64,000 bases of DNA, from NCBI RefSeq assembly GCF_002287375.1, contig NZ_NPOA01000004.1, positions 222,212-286,211 on the forward strand, written 5' to 3'. The DNA is from Virgibacillus profundi. GTDB taxonomy: Bacteria > Bacillota > Bacilli > Bacillales > Amphibacillaceae. Position numbers and translations under genes: made by a program. Below the pieces are notes generated by a model. It did not search any database. It saw only the letters and a list, made by a program, of their open reading frames with translations, and was not told the origin of the DNA. Shown here one piece after another: positions 1-8,158 of the stretch (its first letter is position 1; each line of letters starts with the position of its first letter).

Positions 1-56
1 CAGTTGCACAATAATAAAGCAATTCACAAATATAATAACCAAAAAAAATAGCTTTT

Positions 57-94
57 AAAATAAACCATCCCGGAATATGGGATGGTTTATTTTT
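57..94. terminator. Bidirectional terminator hairpin
   Basis: Inverted repeat AAAATAAACCATCCC (57-71) and GGGATGGTTTATTTTT (79-94) with a 7-nt loop. The stem is flanked by A-runs on the left and T-runs on the right, so it can stop transcription in both directions. It ends the minus-strand peptidase gene just to its right. Confidence 0.8.
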
Positions 95-109
95 ATAAAT
101 TGCAGAACA

Positions 110-1207
110 CTATTCAATAATCTGCAATTCCTTAGGATATTTTGTTAAGGTTTCCGGTCCTTTTTCTGTCATAAAAATCATATCTTCTATTCGAACACCA
201 CCAGTTGTTGGTACATAAATACCTGGTTCGATTGTGTAGCACATACCTGCTTTAAGAGGAAGCTCGTTATTGCTGTGCATTGATGGATATTCATGTGTTT
301 GTACCCCTAATCCATGTCCGATTCGATGGCTGAAATACGCTCCGTACCCGGCCTGTTCAATATGATTTCTTGCAGCAAGATCAATTTTACCTACAGGTGT
401 TCCAATCTGTGATGCTTCAAATGCTTTTTGTTCTGCAACTAAAACTGTATTATATATATTCTTTTGTTCATCAGAAATTGATTTATAAGCAACTGTTCTC
501 GTAATGTCCGAACAATATCCTTCAAAAATAACGCCAAGATCAAACAGTACCATTTCACCTGCAGTAATCTTTTTCATTGATGGTGTTCCATGTGGGGAAG
601 CAGTTTTCGCACCCGACAATGTCATTGTGGTAAATGACATTTCCTGAATTCCTTGTTTCTTCAATTCATATTCGATTGCGGCTATAACTTCAAGCTCGCC
701 AATTCCCTCTCTAATTGCTTTTATGCCAGTTTCCACACCAAAATCAGCAAGCTCTGCAGCTTGTTTTAACAGTGTATATTCTTTGTTGTTTTTAATTACA
801 CGAAGATCAGCCAGTAATTCCTGTGCATCCGAAATGGTTGTGTTTGGTAAAATACGCGTAATTGCTTCAAATCGCTCCAAAGTTATATGATCATGTTCAA
901 GTCCTAGTGATTGCGGTATTTTCTCATTCTTTTTTAAAAAATCCCGGAATAATTGCCACGGATCTTCATGATCATGGTAACTTAGTATTTCATATTCCCA
1001 TCCGGCAGCCTTTGCATCTTCTATCTCCATTGCAGGAATGATGATTAACGGATCCAGTGCAGTACTAACATAAACAGCAATTATCCGTTCATGTGGTTCC
1101 GTATAATAATTGCTTATGTAATAAAAATTTGCCTTTGATGTAATTAGCATACTATCAAGATTATGCTGGTTCATTTCTTTTAATAATGCGTCTATTCTAT
1201 TTGTCAT
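110..1207 (-). CDS. M24 family Xaa-Pro aminopeptidase/dipeptidase
   Basis: A 365-residue cytosolic metallopeptidase expected to cleave Xaa-Pro bonds in small peptides. The N-terminal creatinase-like domain (about 1-125) is followed by the pita-bread catalytic domain (about 130-360). The five metal ligands are visible in the usual order: Asp in FDLGVIF, Asp in SDITRT, His in HRIGHGLG, Glu in TIEPGIY and Glu in RIEDM. The ATG at 1207 is preferred over an in-frame GTG at 1216 because the GTG lies inside the GAGGTG ribosome binding site. It is transcribed divergently from pspA and ends at the hairpin at 57-94. It resembles the PepQ/YkvY/YqhT group of Bacillus; which paralogue it is cannot be told from sequence alone. 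Confidence 0.88.
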   Translation of the reverse strand: MTNRIDALLKEMNQHNLDSMLITSKANFYYISNYYTEPHERIIAVYVSTALDPLIIIPAMEIEDAKAAGWEYEILSYHDHEDPWQLFRDFLKKNEKIPQSLGLEHDHITLERFEAITRILPNTTISDAQELLADLRVIKNNKEYTLLKQAAELADFGVETGIKAIREGIGELEVIAAIEYELKKQGIQEMSFTTMTLSGAKTASPHGTPSMKKITAGEMVLFDLGVIFEGYCSDITRTVAYKSISDEQKNIYNTVLVAEQKAFEASQIGTPVGKIDLAARNHIEQAGYGAYFSHRIGHGLGVQTHEYPSMHSNNELPLKAGMCYTIEPGIYVPTTGGVRIEDMIFMTEKGPETLTKYPKELQIIE

Positions 1208-1280
1208 TCCAGTCACCTCACTAAATTTTGTATGTTATTATTATAACAGAAACTACTTTAGTATTAAATTTGTGCTATTT

Positions 1281-1306
1281 TGAAACTTTTAAAAAAAATT
1301 AACGTA
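1281..1306 (+). promoter_or_regulatory. Sigma-W type ECF promoter of pspA
   Basis: TGAAAC (1281-1286), a 16-nt spacer and CGTA (1303-1306) match the Bacillus sigma-W consensus exactly. It lies 45 nt before the pspA start. B. subtilis pspA belongs to the sigma-W envelope-stress regulon, so promoter and gene agree. Confidence 0.8.
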
Positions 1307-1350
1307 ATACTTAGTATAGCTCTAATCAAAAATTTAAAGGAGGACTTTAC

Positions 1351-2016
1351 ATGTTTAAATTTTTTAAACGGATGAAGACAGTTGTAGGCTCTGAATTGAA
1401 TGCAATGTTGGAAAAAGCTGAAGATCCAGTCAAAATGTTAGAGCAGTTCATGCGTGATATGGAAGAAGATATTAGAGAAGCAGAGGGTGCAGTTGCAAAA
1501 CAAATCGCTAATGAAAAAATGCTCAAACGAAAAGCAAACGATGCTCAGGCGTTGGTAGACAAAAGACAAAAGCAAGCTGAGTCGGCTATTGAAGCTGGAG
1601 ATGACAGCCTTGCCCGACGTGCCCTTGAGGATAAACAGGAACATGCCAAACAAGCAGAAGTGTTAAATGAATCCTGGGCAAGAGCAAAAAGTGATTCTAC
1701 TGAAATTAGAGAAAAATTAGATGAAATGAAAAAAGAATATAATCAGATGAAATTGAAAAAAGATTCATTAAAAGCACGTGCAGAAACTGCTAAAACGAAA
1801 ACTAAAATGAATCGAACCATGTCATCGGTTGGCGGTGATGAATCAAGACAAGGTTTTGAACGAATGGAAGAGAAAGTTTTACAGTACGAAGCTGAAGCAG
1901 AAACTTCAGAAGACCTGTCTCAATCAGCCCGTACATTGGATGATGAGTTTGAAAAACTTGAGGAAAGCAGTGTGGATAAAGAATTGGCTGCATTAATAGA
2001 GAAAATGAATAAGTAA
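1351..2016 (+). CDS. pspA: PspA/IM30 family phage shock protein
   Basis: A 221-residue, highly charged, almost entirely helical protein (coiled coil about 25-215) of the PspA/IM30/LiaH family, which assembles on the inner face of the cytoplasmic membrane and protects it during envelope stress. The amphipathic N-terminal helix (FKFFKRMKTVVGSELNAML) that binds lipid is present. The length agrees with B. subtilis PspA (227). The start follows AAAGGAGG by 8 nt. A sigma-W type promoter lies upstream, so induction by cell-envelope damage is expected. No pspF, pspB or pspC homologue is adjacent, as is normal in Firmicutes. Confidence 0.93.
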   Translation: MFKFFKRMKTVVGSELNAMLEKAEDPVKMLEQFMRDMEEDIREAEGAVAKQIANEKMLKRKANDAQALVDKRQKQAESAIEAGDDSLARRALEDKQEHAKQAEVLNESWARAKSDSTEIREKLDEMKKEYNQMKLKKDSLKARAETAKTKTKMNRTMSSVGGDESRQGFERMEEKVLQYEAEAETSEDLSQSARTLDDEFEKLEESSVDKELAALIEKMNK

Positions 2017-2089
2017 TTTGCAGATCGGGTAGAGGATAAGTGATGCTCATGTGTGTGAGTAAATAGTCAATAGGTTAGGAGAGGTTTTG

Positions 2090-2770
2090 TTGAAAGTTTC
2101 TTATTATGGACATTCTGTTGTAAAAGTTGAAACAGAATCACATAAAATATTAATTGATCCATTTATCTCGGGAAACGACGCATGTGATTTAGATGCAAAT
2201 ACGGTTGAAGCAGACGTTATTTTATTAACACATGCACATAATGATCATGTCGGTGACACATTCGACATTACGAAACGAAATAACGCTTTAGTTGTTGCAC
2301 CAAATGAATTGGCTGTTTACTTAGGAACAAAAGGACTAAACACACATCCAATGCATATTGGCGGTGCACATGATTTTGAATTTGGCCGTGTGAAATTTAC
2401 CCAGGCCTTTCATGGATCTTCTTATACTGAAGAAGATGGCACAATGATCTATGGTGGAATGCCCGGTGGAATTCTATTAACCGTTGAAGGGAAAACGATT
2501 TATCATGTAGGTGATACTGCATTATTCACCGATTTGAAAATGTATGGCGAAATGAATGAAATTGACATTGCCTTTGTTCCTATTGGTGATAACTTTACGA
2601 TGGGTCCGGAGGATGCGTTGATAGCTGCAGACTGGATAAATGCGAAGATTGTAGTGCCTGTGCATTATAATACGTTTCCGGTGATTGAACAGGATGCTGA
2701 AGCATGGGCAAGTAAAGTTAAGACTGGTGAAGGTAGAGCGATGGATATTGGGGAACAAATGGAGTTGTAA
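2090..2770 (+). CDS. ytkL: UPF0173 metal-dependent hydrolase YtkL
   Basis: A 226-residue metallo-beta-lactamase-fold hydrolase. The metal site reads [10 protein letters not shown] (about 48-57), with later His residues in QAFHGSS and PVHYNTF and the Asp in HVGDTALF. Two TTG codons are possible; 2090 is preferred because AGGAG (2077-2081) then sits 8 nt upstream and the protein begins MKVSYYGHS as in the family. Its substrate is not known in any organism that I can name. It is followed by a strong hairpin without a T-run. Confidence 0.9.
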   Translation: MKVSYYGHSVVKVETESHKILIDPFISGNDACDLDANTVEADVILLTHAHNDHVGDTFDITKRNNALVVAPNELAVYLGTKGLNTHPMHIGGAHDFEFGRVKFTQAFHGSSYTEEDGTMIYGGMPGGILLTVEGKTIYHVGDTALFTDLKMYGEMNEIDIAFVPIGDNFTMGPEDALIAADWINAKIVVPVHYNTFPVIEQDAEAWASKVKTGEGRAMDIGEQMEL

Positions 2771-2810
2771 ATTGAAACCCCATGAGCTGATTTAGTTCAT
2801 GGGGTCAATT
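2770..2810 (+). terminator. Long hairpin after ytkL
   Basis: AATTGA (2770-2775) and CCCCATGAGCT (2778-2788) pair with AGTTCATGGGG (2794-2804) and TCAATT (2805-2810). There is no T-run, so it may be a weak or factor-dependent terminator or an mRNA 3-prime stabiliser. The remaining gap to 3000 is AT-rich and shows nothing else. Confidence 0.5.
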
Positions 2811-3000
2811 AACTAAAAGGATATTGTGATTTTCAGGTTCCTTATAGTGTTTTCATATGTCTTAGATTTAAATAACTACCTTCACAAATTAGCTTTTCCA
2901 AATATCCTCACGATCCATTCTAATTTTTCTCCCATTATTTTACTATAGTTAATCCAATTATTTACTTGAAATTTAAAAACAAATAAAAAAACAAGGGGTT

Positions 3001-3759
3001 ATGATCTTGAATACTACTTTACTTCTTTTTTTCCTCTTTTTTGGCCTAATCTTAGGTTCATTTTTTAACGTTGTTGGATTACGCCTCCCAAAGAATATCT
3101 CCTTTGTAATTGGTCGATCTAAGTGCCCACATTGTAAACATCAATTAGCCTGGTATGAAAATATACCGTTTATATCTTTTATCATTCAAGGGGGGAAATG
3201 TCGTCATTGCAATGAAAAAATCTCATACATTTATCCGGCAATTGAATTATCCACAGGGATGTTATTTGCATTAAGCTACATCAAAATAGGCTTAAACACA
3301 GAGCTGATAACAGCATTACTTCTAGTTTCCATGCTCATGATCATTCTAGTATCTGATATAAAATATATGCTCATACCTAATAAAGTTCTCCTATTTTACT
3401 TACCACTTTTTTTTATAATCCGTATCATCCAGCCTCTTATTCCATGGTGGTCCTCTATTTTGGGTGGACTAATTGGATTTGTTCTTCTTGCAGCGATTAT
3501 ATTAATCAGCCGTGGAGGTATGGGGGCAGGAGATATGAAGTTATTCGGTGTTTTAGGTATTGTTTTAGGAGTGGACAAGATTTTATTAGCTTTCTTTCTT
3601 GCCTGTTTAATTGGATCAATTACCAGCATTCTGTTACTAATTTTTAAGTTAATTAAACGTAAACAGCCAGTACCTTTTGGCCCTTATATCGTTATAGCAA
3701 CAATAATAACCTACTTTTACGGAGACTTTCTGTTAAACTGGTATTTTAATTTTTTATAA
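3001..3759 (+). CDS. Prepilin peptidase (A24, ComC/PilD-type)
   Basis: A 252-residue integral membrane aspartic protease that cleaves, and in many bacteria N-methylates, type IV prepilin-like proteins, including competence pseudopilins. The N-terminal region carries the two CxxC zinc pairs (CPHC and CRHC, about residues 41-77). The catalytic aspartates are in SDIKYMLIPN (about 118) and the GAGDMKLFG motif (about 176). About six to seven hydrophobic segments span the protein. The ribosome binding site is an AAGGGG just upstream. No pilin, comG or folC genes are adjacent, which differs from the B. subtilis folC-comC arrangement, so it is an orphan here. Confidence 0.88.
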   Translation: MILNTTLLLFFLFFGLILGSFFNVVGLRLPKNISFVIGRSKCPHCKHQLAWYENIPFISFIIQGGKCRHCNEKISYIYPAIELSTGMLFALSYIKIGLNTELITALLLVSMLMIILVSDIKYMLIPNKVLLFYLPLFFIIRIIQPLIPWWSSILGGLIGFVLLAAIILISRGGMGAGDMKLFGVLGIVLGVDKILLAFFLACLIGSITSILLLIFKLIKRKQPVPFGPYIVIATIITYFYGDFLLNWYFNFL

Positions 3760-3833
3760 TGTTTCCTTTTCTCTTGCTGTAAGTTCTGAAATAAAACAGA
3801 AAATCATACAGTATTATGGAGGAGGGGAATGTT

Positions 3834-4061
3834 ATGCGTCACTATGCTATTTTGCGACTACTGCTCGCTGGATTTTTATTATATTTTGCCTGGCCAGTTA
3901 TACCACAGGCAGCCTCGTCACTGGAATTACTATTCTGGGGGGGATGGTTAATCTTTTTTCTGTTGGTAGTTGGTGCAAATTTTTCAACTCTATTACGTAT
4001 GACGAGGCCACCGGTGATGGAACAGGAAGAATTAAACAGGCGACGTACCCATAATCATTGA
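3834..4061 (+). CDS. Small membrane protein of unknown function
   Basis: A 75-residue protein with two hydrophobic segments (about 5-22 and 28-47) and a charged C-terminal tail rich in Glu and Arg. The start at 3834 is chosen because GGAGGAGGGG sits 5 nt upstream; the in-frame ATG at 3816 overlaps that ribosome binding site. It precedes ytoI by about 70 nt and may be transcribed with it. I do not recognise the family. Confidence 0.7.
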   Translation: MRHYAILRLLLAGFLLYFAWPVIPQAASSLELLFWGGWLIFFLLVVGANFSTLLRMTRPPVMEQEELNRRRTHNH

Positions 4062-4133
4062 GTTTCAGTCAATTCAACTGTATAATTAATAATAATTAGT
4101 GGACTAGTACAGTTGAAAGTTGGTGAACATCCA

Positions 4134-5441
4134 ATGATAACTAAACATGAACAAATTATCCAGCATATCTTAACACTTGAGGTTGGACATAAAATATCTG
4201 TCAGGCAAATTGCAAAAAAGTTAAATGTTAGTGATGGCACGGCATATCGAGCAATTAAAGAGGCGGAAAATCAAGGAATAGTAAGTACAATTGAACGTGT
4301 GGGGACAATTCGGATTGAACGGAAGAAAAAAGAGAATTTTGAACGGTTAACCTTTGCCGAGGTTATAAATATTATTGATGGACAAGTTTTAGGTGGAAGA
4401 GAAGGGCTCCATAAAACATTAAATAAATTTGTAATTGGAGCAATGAAACTTGATGCAATGATGCGATATACAGAGGCTGATTCTCTATTAATTGTCGGTA
4501 ATCGTATAGAAGCACATGAATTGGCATTGAATGAGGGTGCAGCAGTTTTAATTACTGGTGGCTTTGATACAGAGGATCATATAAAGGATCTTGCTGATGA
4601 AAAAAAACTGCCGATCATATCTACCAGTTATGATACGTTTACTGTCGCGGCAATGATCAATCGGGCCATATATGATCAGTTAATTAAGAAAGAAATCGTT
4701 TTTGTCGGTGATATTTATACTCCCTACGACAAATCCTATTATTTATATGGGAAGGATAAGGTTAAACGATGGTATGAGCTTAATGAGGAATCAAAACATA
4801 CCAGATATCCGGTTGTTAATGATAAAGGCAGTGTTGTCGGGATGGTCACATCAAAGGATATTATCGAAAAAAATAGTGAAGAACTGATTGAAAGAGTAAT
4901 GAGTAAGAATCCTTTAGTTGTCCAGGCAAAAACCTCACTTGCATATGTGGCACATATGATGGTCTGGGAAGGGATTGAAGTGGTTCCGGTTGTAGATAAG
5001 GCATACCATCTGAAAGGTGTTGTCTCAAGGCAGGATGTGCTTAAGGCCTTACAGCAGATTCAGCGGCAGCCACAGGTTGGTGAGACAATTGAAGATATCG
5101 TATCAAATAATCTTGTTGCTTCAGACAAGGATGAGGCTGTTTACTATACAGAAGTAACACCGCAGATGACAAATCAGTTGGGGACACTGTCTAATGGGGT
5201 CTTTACTGCATTAATTACAGAAGCAAGCAGCAGACTGTTACGTCATCTTAAAAAAGGTGATTTAGTCGTTGAGAATTTAACTGTTTTTTTTATTAAACCG
5301 GTACAAATAGATAGTAAATTAACGATAAAACCAAGGCTGCTCGAAGTTGGGCGGATCTATGCGAAAATAGATGCAGAAGTCTTAAATGGAAAAAAGGTCG
5401 TTGGAAAAGGATTAATTATGGCACAATTAATTGATCGGTAA
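4134..5441 (+). CDS. ytoI: YtoI: HTH-DRTGG-CBS-hotdog regulator
   Basis: A 435-residue cytosolic protein with four modules: a winged helix-turn-helix (about 5-60, with VRQIAKKLNVSDGTAYRAIKEAE), a DRTGG domain (about 70-185), a pair of CBS domains (about 190-310) and a C-terminal hotdog-fold domain (about 325-430). CBS pairs usually bind adenine nucleotides, so nucleotide-responsive regulation is likely, but the target is unknown. ATG 4134 is preferred over TTG 4113 because the protein then begins like B. subtilis YtoI (439 residues). It converges on ytpI, and the two share a terminator. Confidence 0.9.
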   Translation: MITKHEQIIQHILTLEVGHKISVRQIAKKLNVSDGTAYRAIKEAENQGIVSTIERVGTIRIERKKKENFERLTFAEVINIIDGQVLGGREGLHKTLNKFVIGAMKLDAMMRYTEADSLLIVGNRIEAHELALNEGAAVLITGGFDTEDHIKDLADEKKLPIISTSYDTFTVAAMINRAIYDQLIKKEIVFVGDIYTPYDKSYYLYGKDKVKRWYELNEESKHTRYPVVNDKGSVVGMVTSKDIIEKNSEELIERVMSKNPLVVQAKTSLAYVAHMMVWEGIEVVPVVDKAYHLKGVVSRQDVLKALQQIQRQPQVGETIEDIVSNNLVASDKDEAVYYTEVTPQMTNQLGTLSNGVFTALITEASSRLLRHLKKGDLVVENLTVFFIKPVQIDSKLTIKPRLLEVGRIYAKIDAEVLNGKKVVGKGLIMAQLIDR

Positions 5442-5448
5442 AAGAACA

Positions 5449-5475
5449 AAAGCTGACTATCTGATAGTCAGCTTT
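5449..5475. terminator. Shared terminator of ytoI and ytpI
   Basis: Perfect 12-bp stem AAAGCTGACTAT (5449-5460) and ATAGTCAGCTTT (5464-5475) with a 3-nt loop, overlapping the last codons of ytpI. It suits the two convergent genes. Confidence 0.75.
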
Positions 5476-5761
5476 CATTTAATCTTTTCCATTCACTTCG
5501 GTAGTGCTTCACTTCTTTAAATCCTCTATTTAATTGTAGTCCACCAAGGATGACAAATACAATACCGATGAATAAGGAGATTGTCGTTTGATAAAATACA
5601 TATTGGTTTATACCGAAAAAGAGAATGAAACTTCCAAGACATATTCGGGATCTTGCGTTAAAATATAATTGTGTCAGTTCTTCATTGCTTTTTAAGATTG
5701 CAACCTTATAATAAACATACAGTGCAATTGAAAGTACGATAATAATTGGGAAAATAACCAT
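5468..5761 (-). CDS. ytpI: YtpI-like membrane protein
   Basis: A 97-residue protein with three hydrophobic segments (about 2-19, 39-57 and 61-77) and a basic C-terminal tail. Size and pattern match YtpI, which in B. subtilis lies between ytoI and nrnA exactly as here. The start follows AGGAGAG by about 6 nt. Function is unknown. It is transcribed divergently from nrnA. Confidence 0.85.
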   Translation of the reverse strand: MVIFPIIIVLSIALYVYYKVAILKSNEELTQLYFNARSRICLGSFILFFGINQYVFYQTTISLFIGIVFVILGGLQLNRGFKEVKHYRSEWKRLNES

Positions 5762-5852
5762 ATAATCTCTCCTAATTTATAATTGCCATTATATATTGTA
5801 ACCTGTTTTAATGATTTTTGCTATAAAGATAAACCAGATTGGGGTAAAAGAA

Positions 5853-6800
5853 ATGACCATAAAACAAATTATCGACACAATTAAACAATACGATACAATC
5901 ATTATACATAGACATGTCCGACCGGATCCTGATGCGCTTGGTTCACAGGCAGGGTTAAAGGAAATGATTAAACAATCATTTCCAGGTAAAAATGTGTATG
6001 CGGTGGGAGAAGAAGATCCATCATTCACTTTTTTAACCGAAATGGATAAAATTGATGATCGCGTTTATGAAAACGCACTTGTAATTGTATGTGACACTGC
6101 GAATGCTGCACGGATTTGTGATGAGCGTTACAGTCTTGGTGATAAGCTAATTAAAATTGATCATCACCCAAATGTGGAGCCATATGGCGACTTATTGTGG
6201 GTTGATCCATCAGCAAGCTCTACAAGTGAATTGATTTATGAACTATTTACGTATGCCAAAGAAGAAGGTTTTCATTTAAATGACGAAGCTGCACGTCTCA
6301 TTTATGCAGGAATTGTTGGCGATACAGGGAGATTCCTTTTTCCGAGTACAACAAAGAAGACATTTCAATACGCTGCAGAACTTGTGACATATAACTTTGA
6401 TCGCGCCTCTTTATATGATGGTATGTATAACATCAAAAATAATATTGCGAGACTTAGAGGATACATCTTACAAAATTATAAATTGTCACCATCGGGTTTA
6501 AGTACGATTAAACTTACAAAGGAAATTTTGGATGAATATGGGGTAAAACCTACAGAAACAGGGCAATTGGTTGGTGTTTTAGGTGATGTTGAAGGGATTA
6601 AAGCATGGGCATTTTTCATTGAAGAGGATGACTTAATTCGTGTTCGTCTCCGTTCAAAAGGACCTGTAATTAATGAAATTGCTGCAAAGTATAATGGTGG
6701 TGGACATCCACTGGCATCAGGTGCATCTGTGAAAACATGGGAAGAAACTCACTGGGTGATTGATGATTTAGAGCAGGCCTGTCTGACTTTCTCCGAATAA
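5853..6800 (+). CDS. nrnA: Bifunctional oligoribonuclease/pAp phosphatase NrnA
   Basis: A 315-residue cytosolic DHH/DHHA1 phosphoesterase that degrades 2-5 nt RNAs and dephosphorylates 3-prime-phosphoadenosine 5-prime-phosphate. The metal-binding motifs are HVRPDPDALGS (about 21-31), CDTANAAR and DHHPN (about 105), and the substrate-binding GGGHPLASGA lies near the C-terminus. The start at 5853 follows GGGG by about 8 nt and gives the usual length (B. subtilis YtqI/NrnA 313). A longer reading from 5811 adds 14 residues without family support. Confidence 0.93.
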   Translation: MTIKQIIDTIKQYDTIIIHRHVRPDPDALGSQAGLKEMIKQSFPGKNVYAVGEEDPSFTFLTEMDKIDDRVYENALVIVCDTANAARICDERYSLGDKLIKIDHHPNVEPYGDLLWVDPSASSTSELIYELFTYAKEEGFHLNDEAARLIYAGIVGDTGRFLFPSTTKKTFQYAAELVTYNFDRASLYDGMYNIKNNIARLRGYILQNYKLSPSGLSTIKLTKEILDEYGVKPTETGQLVGVLGDVEGIKAWAFFIEEDDLIRVRLRSKGPVINEIAAKYNGGGHPLASGASVKTWEETHWVIDDLEQACLTFSE

Positions 6801-6804
6801 AAAT

Positions 6805-6833
6805 AGCTGTCCCTTTATAGCTAAGGGGCAGCT
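6805..6833 (+). terminator. Hairpin after nrnA
   Basis: AGCTGTCCCTT (6805-6815) pairs with AAGGGGCAGCT (6823-6833), with one G-U pair. The T-run is poor, so termination strength is uncertain. It also lies downstream of the convergent ytzJ-like gene. Confidence 0.55.
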
Positions 6834-6851
6834 GTGTATAAAACTTAAGTA

Positions 6852-7049
6852 TCAGCTTGATTTTTTATCAGACATTGGAATAAACCAGCAACCGGTTTTA
6901 GTATCATCAAAATATACATGTAAATGTTCTCTCTCGATGTCACGTTTAATTAATCGAATAAGCTCATGTGTTTCCGCATATGCAGTGCGGCCTTCTTTCA
7001 ATTGAGCCATTTTTTCGTCACGCATTCGTCTGTGATTCATTATTAACAT
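6852..7049 (-). CDS. YtzJ-like small protein
   Basis: A 65-residue soluble, charged protein. The start at 7049 follows AAGGAG by 9 nt; an in-frame TTG at 7058 touches the ribosome binding site and is rejected. It holds the place of ytzJ in the B. subtilis nrnA-ytzJ-ytrI-ytrH-dnaE order, and the assignment rests on that position and on size. No known catalytic motif is visible. Confidence 0.7.
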   Translation of the reverse strand: MLIMNHRRMRDEKMAQLKEGRTAYAETHELIRLIKRDIEREHLHVYFDDTKTGCWFIPMSDKKSS

Positions 7050-7181
7050 ATGAATCAACTCCTTTCATTCAAATTAGTATATGAAAGTAATTTAAAATGT
7101 GCCTATATTTTATTAATATTATTATATAAAAATATTATCCAAGTAGCTACAAAATAATCAAAGATTCATGAAATGTTCACA

Positions 7182-7685
7182 TTAATTTGAAAGTTTTGCA
7201 TCAACTATAATTTTTAAGGTTGGTGATATGGTTAGCTTTTTAATTTCAAAGTAATAAGTGAAATCATCAATAGTGAATGCTTTATTTTCAATCGTGGCAC
7301 TTAAGAGTTCTTCACTTTCATCAATTAACGTAACGGCTTGACCAACAACATGACTTATTTCTTCTTTGATCAGTTCTTCCAGTTGCCTTCTGATCAATCG
7401 ATCCGGAAGAACTTCCTCCCAGTTGGGGATACTCACTTCAATTGTTTCGACAGTAAGGGGTTCTTTTGCTTTTTCATCCAGGTCTGCTTTATCTTTAAGC
7501 AAAGCCTCATTATGATTTTCTAAATCTGTTATTTTTGATTGGAAATCAATATTCTCTGCCAACAGATCCTCATACATGGATCCATACATATAAATGACTA
7601 TAAAATATGCTATAATTCCTCCAAGAACAGCTCCAAGAAAGAAGTACTGCCATGTCTGCTTTTTGTGATATGGTGGAATATGCAT
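7182..7685 (-). CDS. ytrI: Sporulation membrane protein YtrI
   Basis: A 167-residue protein, the same length as B. subtilis YtrI, with one membrane segment (about 14-34) followed by a coiled-coil stretch (about 38-70) and a C-terminal domain predicted to lie outside the cytoplasm. YtrI and YtrH are needed for efficient sporulation in B. subtilis. The ATG at 7685 shares one base with the ytrH stop codon (TAATG), with AGGAGG 10 nt upstream inside ytrH, so the two are translationally coupled. A longer reading to 7712 runs into ytrH and is rejected. Confidence 0.88.
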   Translation of the reverse strand: MHIPPYHKKQTWQYFFLGAVLGGIIAYFIVIYMYGSMYEDLLAENIDFQSKITDLENHNEALLKDKADLDEKAKEPLTVETIEVSIPNWEEVLPDRLIRRQLEELIKEEISHVVGQAVTLIDESEELLSATIENKAFTIDDFTYYFEIKKLTISPTLKIIVDAKLSN

Positions 7686-8017
7686 TACGAAATATCCTCC
7701 TGAATGAGCCATTCGATTAATACAATGGCTGTTTTTACTCCACCCATAGCGGATAATATAAATAAGGCCTGTTTAAACAAATCCAACATGGATCCTTCAA
7801 ATAAACCTTTTTCAATATTGGAGATTGCGTCAAAGGTTCCTCCAATAGCAGCGACAATTGCCCATATGCGCAATTTTTTAGCGATTGTACCTACAGCTGT
7901 TAAAGGCGCGTCTCCTGTAGCAAATTCACCAATGCTTCCGATGATTGCGCCACCTATAATGACACCAAATGCGATAAAATAACAGTGAATAAACGTAGCA
8001 AAAAAACGTTCTTCCAT
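7685..8017 (-). CDS. ytrH: Sporulation membrane protein YtrH
   Basis: A 110-residue integral membrane protein with about three hydrophobic segments, closely matching the YtrH family (113 residues in B. subtilis). The ATG at 8017 is preferred over a GTG at 8029 that overlaps AAGGAG. It is the first gene of the ytrH-ytrI pair, divergent from dnaE, with a sigma-E-like promoter upstream. Expression in the mother cell during sporulation is therefore expected. Confidence 0.9.
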   Translation of the reverse strand: MEERFFATFIHCYFIAFGVIIGGAIIGSIGEFATGDAPLTAVGTIAKKLRIWAIVAAIGGTFDAISNIEKGLFEGSMLDLFKQALFILSAMGGVKTAIVLIEWLIQEDIS

Positions 8018-8053
8018 AAATGTGCGCACTCCTTCTAAAGCATGTTCTCTTTC

Positions 8054-8082
8054 ATATTATGAATAGAGTGGACGGGTTATGA
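8054..8082 (-). promoter_or_regulatory. Candidate sigma-E promoter of ytrHI
   Basis: On the minus strand TCATAAC (8082-8076), a 14-nt spacer and CATAATAT (8061-8054) resemble the sigma-E -35 (KMATATT) and -10 (CATACAHT) elements with correct spacing. B. subtilis ytrH is in the sigma-E regulon. Confidence 0.55.
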
Positions 8083-8121
8083 TGAATTTTTCGTATTACC
8101 GTATGCACGTTCTATAGAGAT

Positions 8122-8130
8122 TGGTATAAT
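8122..8130 (+). promoter_or_regulatory. Extended -10 element of dnaE
   Basis: TGGTATAAT gives a consensus -10 hexamer with a TGn extension, 29 nt before the dnaE start. No good -35 is visible, which is typical of extended -10 promoters. Confidence 0.5.
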
Positions 8131-8158
8131 GGAAATAGCGTAGTAAAGGCGGGATTTT

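Noticed and set aside
3816-3833. ATG at 3816 as start of the small membrane protein
   Set aside because: The codon is part of the GGAGGAGG ribosome binding site of the ATG at 3834.
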